DNA from: an uncultured Clostridia bacterium
Lineage (GTDB): Bacteria; Bacillota; Clostridia; Peptostreptococcales; Anaerovoracaceae
DNA: 64,000 bases
Reading direction: 5' to 3'
Assembly: GCA_937900415.1 (NCBI GenBank)
Contig: CALCEY010000004.1
Location: 69,421-133,420 of the forward strand
Within the stretch, counting starts at the first letter, position 1. Each line of letters opens with the position of its first letter. A program made the translations under genes and the position numbers. The notes under the pieces were generated by a model. That model was not told the DNA's origin. It searched no databases and saw only the letters and a program-made list of their open reading frames with translations. Below are positions 16,114-24,455 of this stretch, one piece after another.

Positions 16114-18189
16114 TTACATCACCACGCCTATCAGCGTCAGCAGCGGAGCCACCAATATATCTATGAGCTTAATACCTATAAAAGGTACGATTACGCCGCC
16201 TACGCCATATATAGCCATATTCTTGGCGAGCATTTTCTGAGCTCCCATAGGTTTATATTTTACTCCCCTCATCGCGATAGGAATCAAGCAAGGAATTATT
16301 ATCGCGTTGAATATGAGGGCTGAAAGTATTGCCGACAAAGGCGTCGCCAGATTCATTATGTTCAGTAAATCCATCTGCGGAATAACCAGCGTAAACATAG
16401 CCGGTATGATAGCGAAGTATTTCGCTATGTCGTTGGCGATACTGAATGTCGTCAGAGCTCCTCTCGTTATAAGAAGCTGCTTGCCTATTTCTACCACTTC
16501 GAGTATCTTTGTAGGATCAGAATCAAGATCCACCATGTTGGCGGCTTCCTTGGCCGCTGAAGTCCCTGAGTTCATCGCAAGCCCTACGTCTGCCTGAGCC
16601 AGAGCCGGAGCGTCGTTTGTTCCGTCGCCTGTCATGGCTACGAGATGGCCTTCGGACTGCTCTTTCTTTATAGCTTCGATTTTATCCTCAGGCTTACACT
16701 CAGCGATGAATCCGTCTACTCCCGCTTCCTTAGCTATCGTAGCGGCAGTCAAAGGGTTGTCGCCCGTACACATTATCGTCTTAATGCCTATGTCTCTGAG
16801 TCTTTGGAATCTCTCCACAAGTCCCGGCTTTACGGTATCCTTCAGATAAATTACGCCGTAAATTACATTATCCGCCGATACTACCAAAGGAGTTCCCCCC
16901 AATCCTGAAATCTCAGATACGATTTTATCCAAATCCTCAGGAATAGAGCCGCCGTTCTCCTTAACCATTTCCTTAATGGCGTCTCCTGCGCCCTTTCTTA
17001 TCTTAAGGCCGTCCTTGGTATCTGCGCCTGACATTCTCGTCTGAGCAGTAAATTCTACGAATTCCATATCCTTTCCGGCCTCTTCAACGTTTACTCTCGT
17101 TCCCATCTGCTGGCCAAGAGCAAGCGTGGACTTTCCCTCCGGGGTCGGGTCTACAAGAGAGCTAAGTACCGCGAAGTCGATAAGATCCTCTTTCTTCCTG
17201 CCGTTTACAGGGAAGAACTCTGCCGCCAGTCTGTTTCCGAAGGTTATGGTTCCTGTTTTGTCAAGTATCATCGTGTCTACGTCACCGCAGGCTTCAACGG
17301 CTTTTCCGGACAGCGCTATTACGTTGAATCTCGTAACTCTGTCCATACCCGCGATACCTATAGCTGAAAGCAATCCTCCTATAGTGGTCGGAATCAGACA
17401 TACAAGGAGCGCTATCATAGTAGACACAGGAATCTGTACTCCGGAATATGTGGAGAACGGATAAAGCGTCACGACTACGATAAGGAATATTATCGTCAGC
17501 ACTACTAAAAGGGTATTCAAGGCTATTTCATTAGGAGTTTTCTGTCTTGAAGCTCCCTCTACAAGAGCAATCATCTTATCGAGAAAGGATTCGCCCGGCT
17601 TTGACGTTATCTCTATCTTAAGCCAGTCGCTGACTATGGTAGTTCCGCCTGTTACCGATGAGAAATCTGTTCCGGCTTCTCTTGTTACAGGAGCCGATTC
17701 TCCTGTTATCGCTGATTCGTCTACGGAGGCGATTCCTTCGATTACTTCTCCGTCGTTAGGAATCAGCTCTCCCTGCTTAACCATCACTATGTCCCCCTTT
17801 TTGAGCTGTGAAGCGCTTACTGTCTCTTCGACTCCGTCAGCCCTGACGAGGCGGACCATCGTGTCCTTTTTAGTCTTTTTAAGAGTTTCGGCTTGAGCCT
17901 TCCCTCTTCCCTCCGCAACCGATTCCGCAAAGTTGGCAAACAGTACGGTAACGAAAAGGATAACGCATACTATTATGTTATATGTTCTCAGATAACCGAG
18001 GGAAGCGTCGTCTCCGAATATGGTTGGAACGATTGACATAATCAGAGTCAATATGAATCCCAGCTCTACGACAAACATAACGGGATTTTTAATCATATAC
18101 CTCGGATCAAGCTTCTTAAAAGCTCCTGTGATGGAGCTTTTCAATATGTCCCCGGTTATAAATTTTGTTCTCTGTTGTTTGTTAGACAT
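16114..18189 (-). CDS. kdpB: Potassium-transporting P-type ATPase subunit B
   Basis: Catalytic P-type ATPase of Kdp. Phosphorylation motif DKTGTITFGN, actuator loop ITGESAPV, nucleotide-domain TGDNPLTAATIA and hinge MTGDGTNDAPALAQADVG are all intact. The 691-residue length from the ATG at 18189 is normal; that start is preferred to a TTG eight codons earlier because AAAGGG lies before it. Seven membrane helices are expected. It lies 31 bp after kdpA in the operon. Confidence 0.97.
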   Translation of the reverse strand: MSNKQQRTKFITGDILKSSITGAFKKLDPRYMIKNPVMFVVELGFILTLIMSIVPTIFGDDASLGYLRTYNIIVCVILFVTVLFANFAESVAEGRGKAQAETLKKTKKDTMVRLVRADGVEETVSASQLKKGDIVMVKQGELIPNDGEVIEGIASVDESAITGESAPVTREAGTDFSSVTGGTTIVSDWLKIEITSKPGESFLDKMIALVEGASRQKTPNEIALNTLLVVLTIIFLIVVVTLYPFSTYSGVQIPVSTMIALLVCLIPTTIGGLLSAIGIAGMDRVTRFNVIALSGKAVEACGDVDTMILDKTGTITFGNRLAAEFFPVNGRKKEDLIDFAVLSSLVDPTPEGKSTLALGQQMGTRVNVEEAGKDMEFVEFTAQTRMSGADTKDGLKIRKGAGDAIKEMVKENGGSIPEDLDKIVSEISGLGGTPLVVSADNVIYGVIYLKDTVKPGLVERFQRLRDIGIKTIMCTGDNPLTAATIAKEAGVDGFIAECKPEDKIEAIKKEQSEGHLVAMTGDGTNDAPALAQADVGLAMNSGTSAAKEAANMVDLDSDPTKILEVVEIGKQLLITRGALTTFSIANDIAKYFAIIPAMFTLVIPQMDLLNIMNLATPLSAILSALIFNAIIIPCLIPIAMRGVKYKPMGAQKMLAKNMAIYGVGGVIVPFIGIKLIDILVAPLLTLIGVVM

Positions 18190-18220
18190 GTTGTATTTAC
18201 ATCCCTTTCTCAAAATTTAT

Positions 18221-19975
18221 TTAAAACCATATTGTCAGATGTTCTGCGATAGGTCCCAGCGCCAATGCAGGGAAGAATGTCAATGCGGCAAATATATAAA
18301 CTACAAATACGAGAATTATTGTAAATCCTGTATTGTCAGTGCGCAGCGTTCCTACCGTTGCGCTTACGCTCTTCTTTGCCAGCAGCGAACCCGCTATCGC
18401 CAGCTGAGCTATAATCGCTATGTATCTTCCGAAAAACATAGCCAGTCCCGCAGTTACGTTCCAGAACAGGCTGTTGTCCGCAAGTCCTTCAAATCCTGAA
18501 CCGTTGTTGGCCGCAGATGACGAATATTCATAAAGCACCTGCGAAAGTCCGTGAAATTCAGGGTTTGTGATGCCCGCAAGGCCTGCGTCAGTTGAAACCG
18601 CCAAAGCTGAGAAACCCAGAATAAGCAGCGGATGAACAAGCAGACATATAGCAACAAGCTTCATTTCTTTTCCTTCAATCTTCTTTCCGAGATATTCAGG
18701 AGTACGTCCTACCATAAGTCCGCATATGAATACGGCAAGAATTACATACATTACCATATTCATCAGACCTACGCCCTTTCCTCCGAATACGCAGTTAAGC
18801 ATCATGTGAAGAAGCGGAACCATTCCTCCCAGCGGGGTCAGTGTGTCGTGCATGTTATTTACCGTGCCTGTCGTAAACGACGTGGTTACAGTAGTAAATA
18901 ATGCTGACTGGTCTACTCCGAATCTTACTTCCTTGCCTTCCATGCTGCCCATATCCTGGCTTATACCGGCGCTCTCTAAAACAGGGTTTCCGGCCATCTC
19001 TGAGGAATAGCATACTGAAAGGCCTACCAGAAAGAGTATCGACATAGCTCCGAAAATTGTTCTTCCCTGTTTTCCGAACACAGGCTCTTTAGCGACCATG
19101 CTTCCGTTAAGCTTAAGCATATTTTCTTCTCCCGCTGAAAGAATCTCTCTCTTTCTGTCCTGGCACATCTTGCCGAAGGTGAGCACACATGCCCCCGGCA
19201 GTATCATCATTGAAATAAGTTCCGTTATATCTGTTATTATAGTAGGGTTTTCAAACGGCGTAGCTGAATTCGCTCCGAAGAAGCCGCCGCCGTTGGTTCC
19301 TAGGTGCTTTATTATTTCAAGCGACGCTACAGGTCCCATAGCAAAATCCTGGAATTTGTCGGTGATTGTCGATACGGTGTAGTTGGAGCCAACCGTCTGA
19401 GGGCAACCCTGCCATACCAAAACGAGTCCGAATACTACGCACCACGGAATGAATATTCTTGTGGTGATTCTTACCATGTCCTCATAGAAGTTTCCGAGGT
19501 TCTTTTTCTTTCCTGCAAGACCTCTCGAAAAAGCCATGCAGGCTGCGTATCCGGAAGCCGCCGAAGTGAACATCATGAATGTTATTACCAGCATCTGACT
19601 CAAATATGAAAGTCCGGATTCCCCCGAATAGTGCTGCAAGTTTGTGTTTGTCATAAAGCTTATTATCGTATTAAACGACAGGTCAGCCGACATTCCCTCT
19701 ATTCCATTAGGATTAAAGAACAGACCATACTGTAATCTCAATATCATATATCCTGTGAAAACCATTACAGCGTTAGTCATCAGCAGATTAAGCGTGTAAG
19801 TTTTCCATGTCATTCCTACTCTGTCTATACGACAAATTTTATAAATTCCATTATCTATTCTGTCAAAGACAGGATCTGCAAATGTTTTTTGATTTGTCGC
19901 AATGTGGTACATATATTTTCCCATCGGGATAACACATGCCACAAAGATCAAAAGCGTCAATACTATCTGCAACAT
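18221..19975 (-). CDS. kdpA: Potassium-transporting ATPase subunit A
   Basis: Channel-like K+-binding subunit of Kdp, 584 residues with about ten helices. Filter-type loops are visible: TNTNLQHYSGE, GTNGGGFFGANS, FTTGTVNNMHDTLTPLGG and NNGSGFEG. The ATG at 19975 is preferred over a longer frame because GGAGG lies 11 nt before it and MLQIVL suits the first helix. Preceded by kdpF, followed by kdpB. Confidence 0.97.
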   Translation of the reverse strand: MLQIVLTLLIFVACVIPMGKYMYHIATNQKTFADPVFDRIDNGIYKICRIDRVGMTWKTYTLNLLMTNAVMVFTGYMILRLQYGLFFNPNGIEGMSADLSFNTIISFMTNTNLQHYSGESGLSYLSQMLVITFMMFTSAASGYAACMAFSRGLAGKKKNLGNFYEDMVRITTRIFIPWCVVFGLVLVWQGCPQTVGSNYTVSTITDKFQDFAMGPVASLEIIKHLGTNGGGFFGANSATPFENPTIITDITELISMMILPGACVLTFGKMCQDRKREILSAGEENMLKLNGSMVAKEPVFGKQGRTIFGAMSILFLVGLSVCYSSEMAGNPVLESAGISQDMGSMEGKEVRFGVDQSALFTTVTTSFTTGTVNNMHDTLTPLGGMVPLLHMMLNCVFGGKGVGLMNMVMYVILAVFICGLMVGRTPEYLGKKIEGKEMKLVAICLLVHPLLILGFSALAVSTDAGLAGITNPEFHGLSQVLYEYSSSAANNGSGFEGLADNSLFWNVTAGLAMFFGRYIAIIAQLAIAGSLLAKKSVSATVGTLRTDNTGFTIILVFVVYIFAALTFFPALALGPIAEHLTIWF

Positions 19976-20000
19976 ATTTGTCTTATCCTCCAAAATTAAA

Positions 20001-20078
20001 TTACAGTTTTTCAGGATGTACAAGCGCGTACACCAGATACAGCGACAGAGCTGCGATTATTATTCCTAAAATTATCAT
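20001..20078 (-). CDS. kdpF: KdpF small subunit
   Basis: A 25-codon gene reading MIILGIIIAALSLYLVYALV and then HPEKL, which is the KdpF pattern: one transmembrane helix ending in a (R/H)PE(K/R) box. KdpF stabilises the KdpABC complex. GGAGGG lies 8-9 nt before the ATG, and kdpA follows 25 bp later. Confidence 0.9.
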   Translation of the reverse strand: MIILGIIIAALSLYLVYALVHPEKL

Positions 20079-20188
20079 TCTTCTGTCCCTCCGTTCTTAT
20101 CGTCTATCTGGCTGCTGCACCATTTAGTCAGAAGCCACATAAGACCGAAGCTGACCAGCAAAGTTAATATCATTGCTAAATCCAACAT
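20075..20188 (-). CDS. Small membrane protein heading the kdp operon
   Basis: A 37-codon frame (MLDLAMILTLLVSFGLMWLL, then a polar tail TKWCSSQIDDKNGGTEE) with a near-perfect AAGGAGG ribosome site 7 nt upstream. Its stop overlaps the kdpF start in ATGA, a hallmark of translational coupling. It has one predicted transmembrane helix and a hydrophilic C terminus. It is not KdpF, which follows; small ORFs ahead of kdpA are reported in clostridia (kdpZ/kdpY of C. acetobutylicum), and this may be one. Function unknown. Confidence 0.8.
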   Translation of the reverse strand: MLDLAMILTLLVSFGLMWLLTKWCSSQIDDKNGGTEE

Positions 20189-20234
20189 CGTTATTACCTC
20201 CTTTTTAACAGCCTGCTGTTCTAACAACTGCTTG

Positions 20235-20264
20235 ATAATACCATTTAAAATTAAAAGTTGTCAT
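20235..20264 (-). promoter_or_regulatory. Candidate kdp promoter
   Basis: On the minus strand, ATGACA (20259-20264), an 18-nt AT-rich spacer and TATTAT (20235-20240), about 45 nt before the first small ORF. Slightly off-consensus, as expected for a promoter needing KdpE. No clear KdpE direct repeat was identified. Confidence 0.45.
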
Positions 20265-20301
20265 AAAGAAAAATCAGCATGTATTAAGAAGACATTAAAA
20301 A

Positions 20302-20327
20302 AGCCGCCCCTCTTTAGCAAGGCGGTT
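20302..20327 (-). terminator. Terminator between bofA and kdp
   Basis: A 7-bp stem (20302-20308 with 20321-20327, one G-U pair) around a 12-nt loop is followed on the minus strand by TTTTTTAATG. It would end the bofA transcript before kdp. The 20328-20607 stretch is AT-rich and holds no supported gene. Confidence 0.6.
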
Positions 20328-20607
20328 CTCACGTTCTTTATTATCAAAAAATATTATGAGCTTAAAAAATTTACAGGCGATATTGCAGCAAACGATATAA
20401 AAAATAAGAGCCAAATAAATATAGGAAGAAAACTACAGAAAAGATGAGGAAAATATTATCTGATTAACTGTCGCTGAATAAGGTTATGCCGTCAGAGAAA
20501 CGGAAATTTAAATCGACTCGTTGAAAGCTTCCCCGCTTCTTTTTCCTCTTATTCCATGTATCTGCCTGTGAATTAAAAAAACAGATTTCCTTGTGTCCCG
20601 TATTAAG

Positions 20608-20871
20608 TCACAAAGCTGTAAATATCAGCAGGAGAACGGCGCCCGGAAGTCCCAAAACCCCAACAATGGCCGCATTAAACATATTCAGCGGAATAAATAC
20701 TTCAAAATTTGAGCCCACGAGATTAAACAGAAAGATAAATAATCCCCCTATAAGGCTGTTGATAACTAATTTCAGTATAGCTTTAAGAGGCCACACGAAA
20801 AGGCGGCCAAAAATAAATATTAAAAGTATCGCTCCCACGTAAGTAAGAAAAACACCTATATCCAGTCCCAT
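20608..20871 (-). CDS. bofA: Pro-sigma-K processing inhibitor BofA family protein
   Basis: 87 residues, almost wholly hydrophobic, with the family motif VINSLIGGLFIFLFNLVG near the middle. BofA regulates the intramembrane protease SpoIVFB during sporulation, so it points to a spore-forming lineage. GGAGGAAG precedes the ATG. It lies beyond recR as is common in clostridia, but the DUF2508 gene usually between them reads the other way here. Confidence 0.85.
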   Translation of the reverse strand: MGLDIGVFLTYVGAILLIFIFGRLFVWPLKAILKLVINSLIGGLFIFLFNLVGSNFEVFIPLNMFNAAIVGVLGLPGAVLLLIFTAL

Positions 20872-21027
20872 AATCTCTTCCTCCGGATTTTATTCTGCCA
20901 AACTATTTTTCCGTCATCTTTTTTTCTTTTTGTCCTCCCGGCGCAGCCGGTAAATTCACTGCGCTTGTATAAAATATGTCCTCTTGGAATAAAATAGAAT
21001 TAAATAAGCAAGAAAGGTGTGATTACA

Positions 21028-21303
21028 TTGACTAATTCTATTCGGGAAAAATTCTTCAAAGGATATGCTCTCGCATGCGAAAAGGTAAAAGGAGCCAATG
21101 CCCTAAAGCCAAATGTTTCCGAAAGCGATCTCTTGTACAGCTCTCTCACCTCTGCCCATTCTGAACTTGAACAGGCCGTATCCACATTCAATGAACTTAC
21201 AGACGATAAAGCTATCGACTACGCTTCATATAATCTTCTGGCTGCAAAGGCCAAATACTCGTATCTGATTCAACTTGCTAAAGAAAAAAATTTATCTCTC
21301 TGA
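21028..21303 (+). CDS. DUF2508 (YaaL-like) family protein
   Basis: About 91 residues. The C-terminal half (SELEQAVSTFNELTDDKAID, then YASYNLLAAKAKYSYLIQLA) has the family pattern LxxAxxxF, DxxLIDYAxY and YxYLIxxAKE. Function unknown. The TTG at 21028 is preferred since AAAGGTG sits about 8 nt upstream; a GTG at 21019 is an alternative. In many Firmicutes this gene lies between recR and bofA in the same direction; here it is convergent to recR and divergent from bofA. Confidence 0.7.
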   Translation: MTNSIREKFFKGYALACEKVKGANALKPNVSESDLLYSSLTSAHSELEQAVSTFNELTDDKAIDYASYNLLAAKAKYSYLIQLAKEKNLSL

Positions 21304-21323
21304 GATTTTCTCAGAGAGATTTT
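21294..21323 (+). terminator. Terminator overlapping the end of the DUF2508 gene
   Basis: A perfect 12-bp stem (ATCTCTCTGAGA at 21294-21305, TCTCAGAGAGAT at 21309-21320) with a 3-nt loop, followed by TTTT on the plus strand. The TGA stop is inside the stem. Confidence 0.8.
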
Positions 21324-21342
21324 AACATTTGTATAATAATAT

Positions 21343-21942
21343 TTAAAGTTCTCTGCGGCCTTCCATCGCTTTAAGGAGAGTCACTTCGTCGGCATATTCA
21401 AGGTCTCCGCCTACAGGTAAGCCATGAGCTATTCTTGTGACCTTTATTCCGGCAGGCTTTATGAGTCTGGCTATGTACATTGCCGTCGCTTCCCCCTCAA
21501 TATTGGGGTTTGTGGCTATGATCAGCTCCTTCACGTCGCTTGTCTGAAGCCTTTCTATCAGCGATTTCAAATTTATGTCCTCAGGACCTATCCCCTCCAT
21601 AGGCGAAATTACCCCGTTGAGAACGTGATATAATCCGTCAAACTCTTTTATTCTTTCCATAGCCATGACGTCTCTGGGACTTTCAACAACGCAAATCACA
21701 TCTTTTCGGCGGCTGTCGTCTGCGCATATCACGCACGGGTCATTATCTGTCAGATTTCCGCATACGCTGCAATACTTCATGTCGCGTTTGGCGTCTGTAA
21801 TGGAATCTGCCAGCGCTTTGGCCTCCGAATCCTCATATGAAAGTATGTAAAAAGCCAAGCGCTGCGCTGACTTATAGCCTATGCCGGGAAGCTTTGAAAG
21901 CTCGCCTATCAGCTTGGCAAGCGGCTTAGGATATTGTTTCAT
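21343..21942 (-). CDS. recR: Recombination mediator RecR
   Basis: Acts with RecO (and RecF) to load RecA on gapped DNA. 199 residues: helix-hairpin-helix KLPGIGYKSAQRLA, a C4 zinc finger CSVCGNLTDNDPCVIC (about 56-71), a Toprim domain beginning CVVESPRDVMAME, and the C-terminal Walker-like region with ARIAHGLPVGGDLEY. Third gene of dnaX-ybaB-recR. Confidence 0.97.
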   Translation of the reverse strand: MKQYPKPLAKLIGELSKLPGIGYKSAQRLAFYILSYEDSEAKALADSITDAKRDMKYCSVCGNLTDNDPCVICADDSRRKDVICVVESPRDVMAMERIKEFDGLYHVLNGVISPMEGIGPEDINLKSLIERLQTSDVKELIIATNPNIEGEATAMYIARLIKPAGIKVTRIAHGLPVGGDLEYADEVTLLKAMEGRREL

Positions 21943-21973
21943 CGTTTTCTCCCTGTATTCCGTCTGCCAGGGC

Positions 21974-22321
21974 TTAGAGTCCCGGGATTCCCAGTCCGCC
22001 GGTTATTTTGCTCATTTCTGCATTGGAAATCTCGTCGATTTGACGAAGTCCCTCGTTGACTGCCACCATAATCAGATCCTGAAGCATTTCAACATCATCC
22101 GCGTCTACAACCTCAGGTTTTATTTCCAGCTTAGTCACTTCCTTTTTGCCGCTTACAGTCACAGTTACGGCTCCGCCTCCGGCTGTGGTCGTAACTTCTT
22201 TTTCCTCTATTTCAGCCTGCATCATCTCCATCTTTCTCTGCATTGCCTGCATCTGCTGGAGCTGCTTCTGCATTCCGCCTCCTGATGAAGGTTTCTTTCC
22301 GGCTCTCATTCCTTTTCCCAT
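21974..22321 (-). CDS. YbaB/EbfC family nucleoid-associated protein
   Basis: A 115-residue dimeric DNA-binding protein of the YbaB family. The Met/Gln-rich coiled segment (QLQQMQAMQRKMEMMQAEIE) and the C-terminal PEVVDADDVEMLQDL and GLGIPGL end are typical. It lies 15 bp after dnaX and about 30 bp before recR, the usual conserved trio. Confidence 0.95.
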   Translation of the reverse strand: MGKGMRAGKKPSSGGGMQKQLQQMQAMQRKMEMMQAEIEEKEVTTTAGGGAVTVTVSGKKEVTKLEIKPEVVDADDVEMLQDLIMVAVNEGLRQIDEISNAEMSKITGGLGIPGL

Positions 22322-22336
22322 GTTTATCCTCCTGTT

Positions 22337-23941
22337 TTATTCTATATCTATATTTATTCCAAGAATCTCGCCTGCCTCAGCAGCCAAATCTTCTATACTT
22401 TCTTCAGCTTCACGTTTTTTTCCGGCAGTTTCCCTGAGTGTACACTTTAAATGAAGTCTTTTGCCTATGTGAGCCTCCATTAGGTCTTCTATCTGGGACC
22501 TTTTCTGTTCCACATAACGCTTTGTAAAGCTGCTGCAGGCAAGAACCGTAAAGCTATCGTCTTCTATGCTTTCAAGGGTTGTTCCGCTCCTTATGAGATT
22601 GAAGCTGCCTGCGCTTCCCTCTCCCTCTTCAAAGATTCTGTGCCAAAGCGCATCGTTATCGGCAGGCGATTGCTCTCTGCCTGTTTTCTGTCCGGCTGCC
22701 TGCGTTTCCGAAATTTCCTGCGACGGTTGCGTTTTCTCTGTAACCGTTTCACGTTCCAAGGCTTTAGGCGTTTCCTGCGATGATTCATGAGAAACGGCTC
22801 TTTCTGCCGAATAAACGGGGTTCTTCCTCTGTCTGACAGGAGTATATACGGTTTCTGTCTCTCCGCCCGCCGCTATTGCCACTATGGCAAGTTCCAGCAA
22901 AACCCTTGGATTGGTTGACCATCTGGCGTCATTTATAGTCTTTGAAAGTCTGGTGATTGCATAATCAATTTCCTCTACTGAAATCTGTTTGCTTTGCTCC
23001 TCTATCCGTCTCAAATTTTCCTGCGACATATTGAGCATATCGCAGGCGTTCTTGACGAACTTGGTTATAAGAAGTCCTCTGTAATGACCTACCCAGTCTT
23101 TCATTATCTGCCTTACATCTTTGCCCTCCTGAAGCACATCGTTTAAAAAAACCAGGGCTTCGGCTGATTTTTTAAGCAGCGCCAGTTCAGTCAGCTCTAT
23201 GAAAAAGTCCTCTCCAGTAGTTCCGACATATTCAAGAACCTTGTCTCTGTCTATTACCGTATCGCCTCCGGCAAGCACCTGATCCAAAACGCTGAGGCCG
23301 TCTCTTACCGAGCCGTCGGCACAGTTTGCAAGAAGCCTCGCCGCATCTTCCGTTACTTCAACGTTTCTTTCCCTGCAAATCTGCTTCATACTGTCTGCTA
23401 TGACCTTTTGAGGAACTCTTCTGAAGTCAAGCCTCATACATCTGGATAAAATCGTCGCAGGAAGCTTTTGTGGCTCTGTGGTTGCCAAAATAAACATAAC
23501 ATGCTCAGGCGGCTCTTCCAGAGTTTTAAGAAGAGCATTGAACGCTCCTGACGACAGCATATGCACTTCGTCGATTATATACACCTTTTTTCTGCCTGCG
23601 GCAGGAGGATATTTGACGCTTTCCCTAAGCTCTCTGATATTCTCTACGCCGTTGTTTGAAGCTGCGTCTATCTCCACCACATCCATAAAACTGCCGTCTT
23701 TTATCGCTCTGCAATGGGCGCATGTTCCGCACGGCTTTTCTCCATCGGAAAGGCAGTTGACGCCCTTCGCTAAAATCCTCGCCGTAGTCGTCTTGCCTGT
23801 TCCCCTTGTTCCGCAGAAAAGATAGGCATGGCTTACGCTTTCTGTTTTTATCTGATTCCTCAGAATTTTTACTATATGCTCCTGTCCTAAAATCTCATCA
23901 AAGACTTCAGGTCTTTGCGTTCTGTATAAAGCAGTATACAT
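22337..23941 (-). CDS. dnaX: DNA polymerase III subunits gamma/tau
   Basis: Clamp-loader ATPase, 534 residues from the ATG at 23941, which has AAGGAGC before it and the canonical MYTALYRTQRP start; the longer frame runs into the SRP RNA region. Walker A GTRGTGKTTTARI, four zinc cysteines (C-x8-CGTCAHC block), DEXX motif IIDEVHML and sensor SRC (ILSRC) are visible. The C-terminal tau-like part has a low-complexity Glu/Gln linker. No slippery A-run for a gamma frameshift was noticed. Confidence 0.96.
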   Translation of the reverse strand: MYTALYRTQRPEVFDEILGQEHIVKILRNQIKTESVSHAYLFCGTRGTGKTTTARILAKGVNCLSDGEKPCGTCAHCRAIKDGSFMDVVEIDAASNNGVENIRELRESVKYPPAAGRKKVYIIDEVHMLSSGAFNALLKTLEEPPEHVMFILATTEPQKLPATILSRCMRLDFRRVPQKVIADSMKQICRERNVEVTEDAARLLANCADGSVRDGLSVLDQVLAGGDTVIDRDKVLEYVGTTGEDFFIELTELALLKKSAEALVFLNDVLQEGKDVRQIMKDWVGHYRGLLITKFVKNACDMLNMSQENLRRIEEQSKQISVEEIDYAITRLSKTINDARWSTNPRVLLELAIVAIAAGGETETVYTPVRQRKNPVYSAERAVSHESSQETPKALERETVTEKTQPSQEISETQAAGQKTGREQSPADNDALWHRIFEEGEGSAGSFNLIRSGTTLESIEDDSFTVLACSSFTKRYVEQKRSQIEDLMEAHIGKRLHLKCTLRETAGKKREAEESIEDLAAEAGEILGINIDIE

Positions 23942-23998
23942 TGAAAAGCTCCTTCTACAAAAATCGCCCTTGAAAAGCTCCGCGCAGGCGTTGGAGAA

Positions 23999-24100
23999 GG
24001 CTAGTCTGCGGCACATAAGAACTTCCGCTTATTGCTGCTTCCTTCCGGACCTGACAAGGTTCACAGTGTCCTATTGCGCAGGACCCAAACCATGCCGGGC
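23999..24100 (-). ncRNA. ffs: Signal recognition particle RNA, small bacterial (4.5S-like) type
   Basis: The minus strand contains the conserved SRP domain IV core TCAGGTCCGGAAGGAAGCAG (about 24034-24053), which binds Ffh. The ends pair: GGC-A-TGGTTTG near 24085-24095 with CAGACTA-GCC at 23999-24008, including G-U pairs, closing a roughly 100-nt rod without an Alu domain. Boundaries are approximate. It lies immediately upstream of dnaX, a common arrangement in Firmicutes. Confidence 0.95.
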
Positions 24101-24135
24101 GAAGCTTTCCAAAGGCAATTTTCAGTTACTAATTT

Positions 24136-24164
24136 ATTATATTGTTTTTTCCCATCAAAGTCAA
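24136..24164 (-). promoter_or_regulatory. Sigma-A promoter of the SRP RNA gene
   Basis: -35 TTGACT (24159-24164), exactly 17 nt, -10 TATAAT (24136-24141): the best consensus match in the window. A start near 24129 puts the mature RNA about 25-30 nt downstream. It may also drive dnaX-ybaB-recR by read-through. Confidence 0.9.
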
Positions 24165-24300
24165 TATACCTTGCCAAAGTCTCTCCTGCTTCAGAAGAAA
24201 AAACGTCTGCACTGCCGCACGCTCCCGACCTGCCCGGCAAACGGCAAGTCTTAGCCTAAAGTTCAAAGAGACATTGAGCATAAAGGAATTTTCAATGCTC

Positions 24301-24420
24301 AAAGCGTCCTTGACTTTCAGGAGTTCTGCAAAGATTTCCTTGACCTTCAGGAGCTCTGTAAAGATTTCCTCAACGTTCAGAAGTTCTGCAAAGATTTCCT
24401 CGACGTTCAGGAGCTCTGCG
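24301..24420. repeat. Four tandem 30-bp repeats between ligA and the SRP RNA gene
   Basis: Units begin at 24301, 24331, 24361 and 24391, each 30 bp, of the form aagatttcctYRACsTTCAG then RAGYTCTGYR, with one to several substitutions between units. Because 30 is a multiple of three, both strands read as 10-residue repeats (minus: AELLNVEEIF-like; plus: TFRSSAKISS-like). The minus frame (about 24129-24443) lacks a good ribosome site and runs through the ffs promoter, so I do not call a gene. An 8-bp inverted repeat (24274-24281 / 24295-24302) adjoins and could be the ligA terminator stem. Confidence 0.9.
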
Positions 24421-24455
24421 CTGCCTATCGCCTCAAAATGCAAAAGCTGTCGCTG

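Noticed and set aside
20189..20300. c-di-AMP (ydaO-type) riboswitch upstream of kdp
   Set aside because: The leader is only about 45 nt from the candidate promoter and lacks the conserved riboswitch blocks.
20232..20447. A 71-codon plus-strand frame between kdp and bofA
   Set aside because: It spans the kdp promoter and the bofA terminator, lacks a ribosome site, and matches nothing recognisable.
24129..24443. A 104-codon minus-strand frame with AELLNVEEIF-type repeats
   Set aside because: It begins at a TTG without a ribosome site and runs through the SRP RNA promoter; the repeat itself is kept as a repeat feature.
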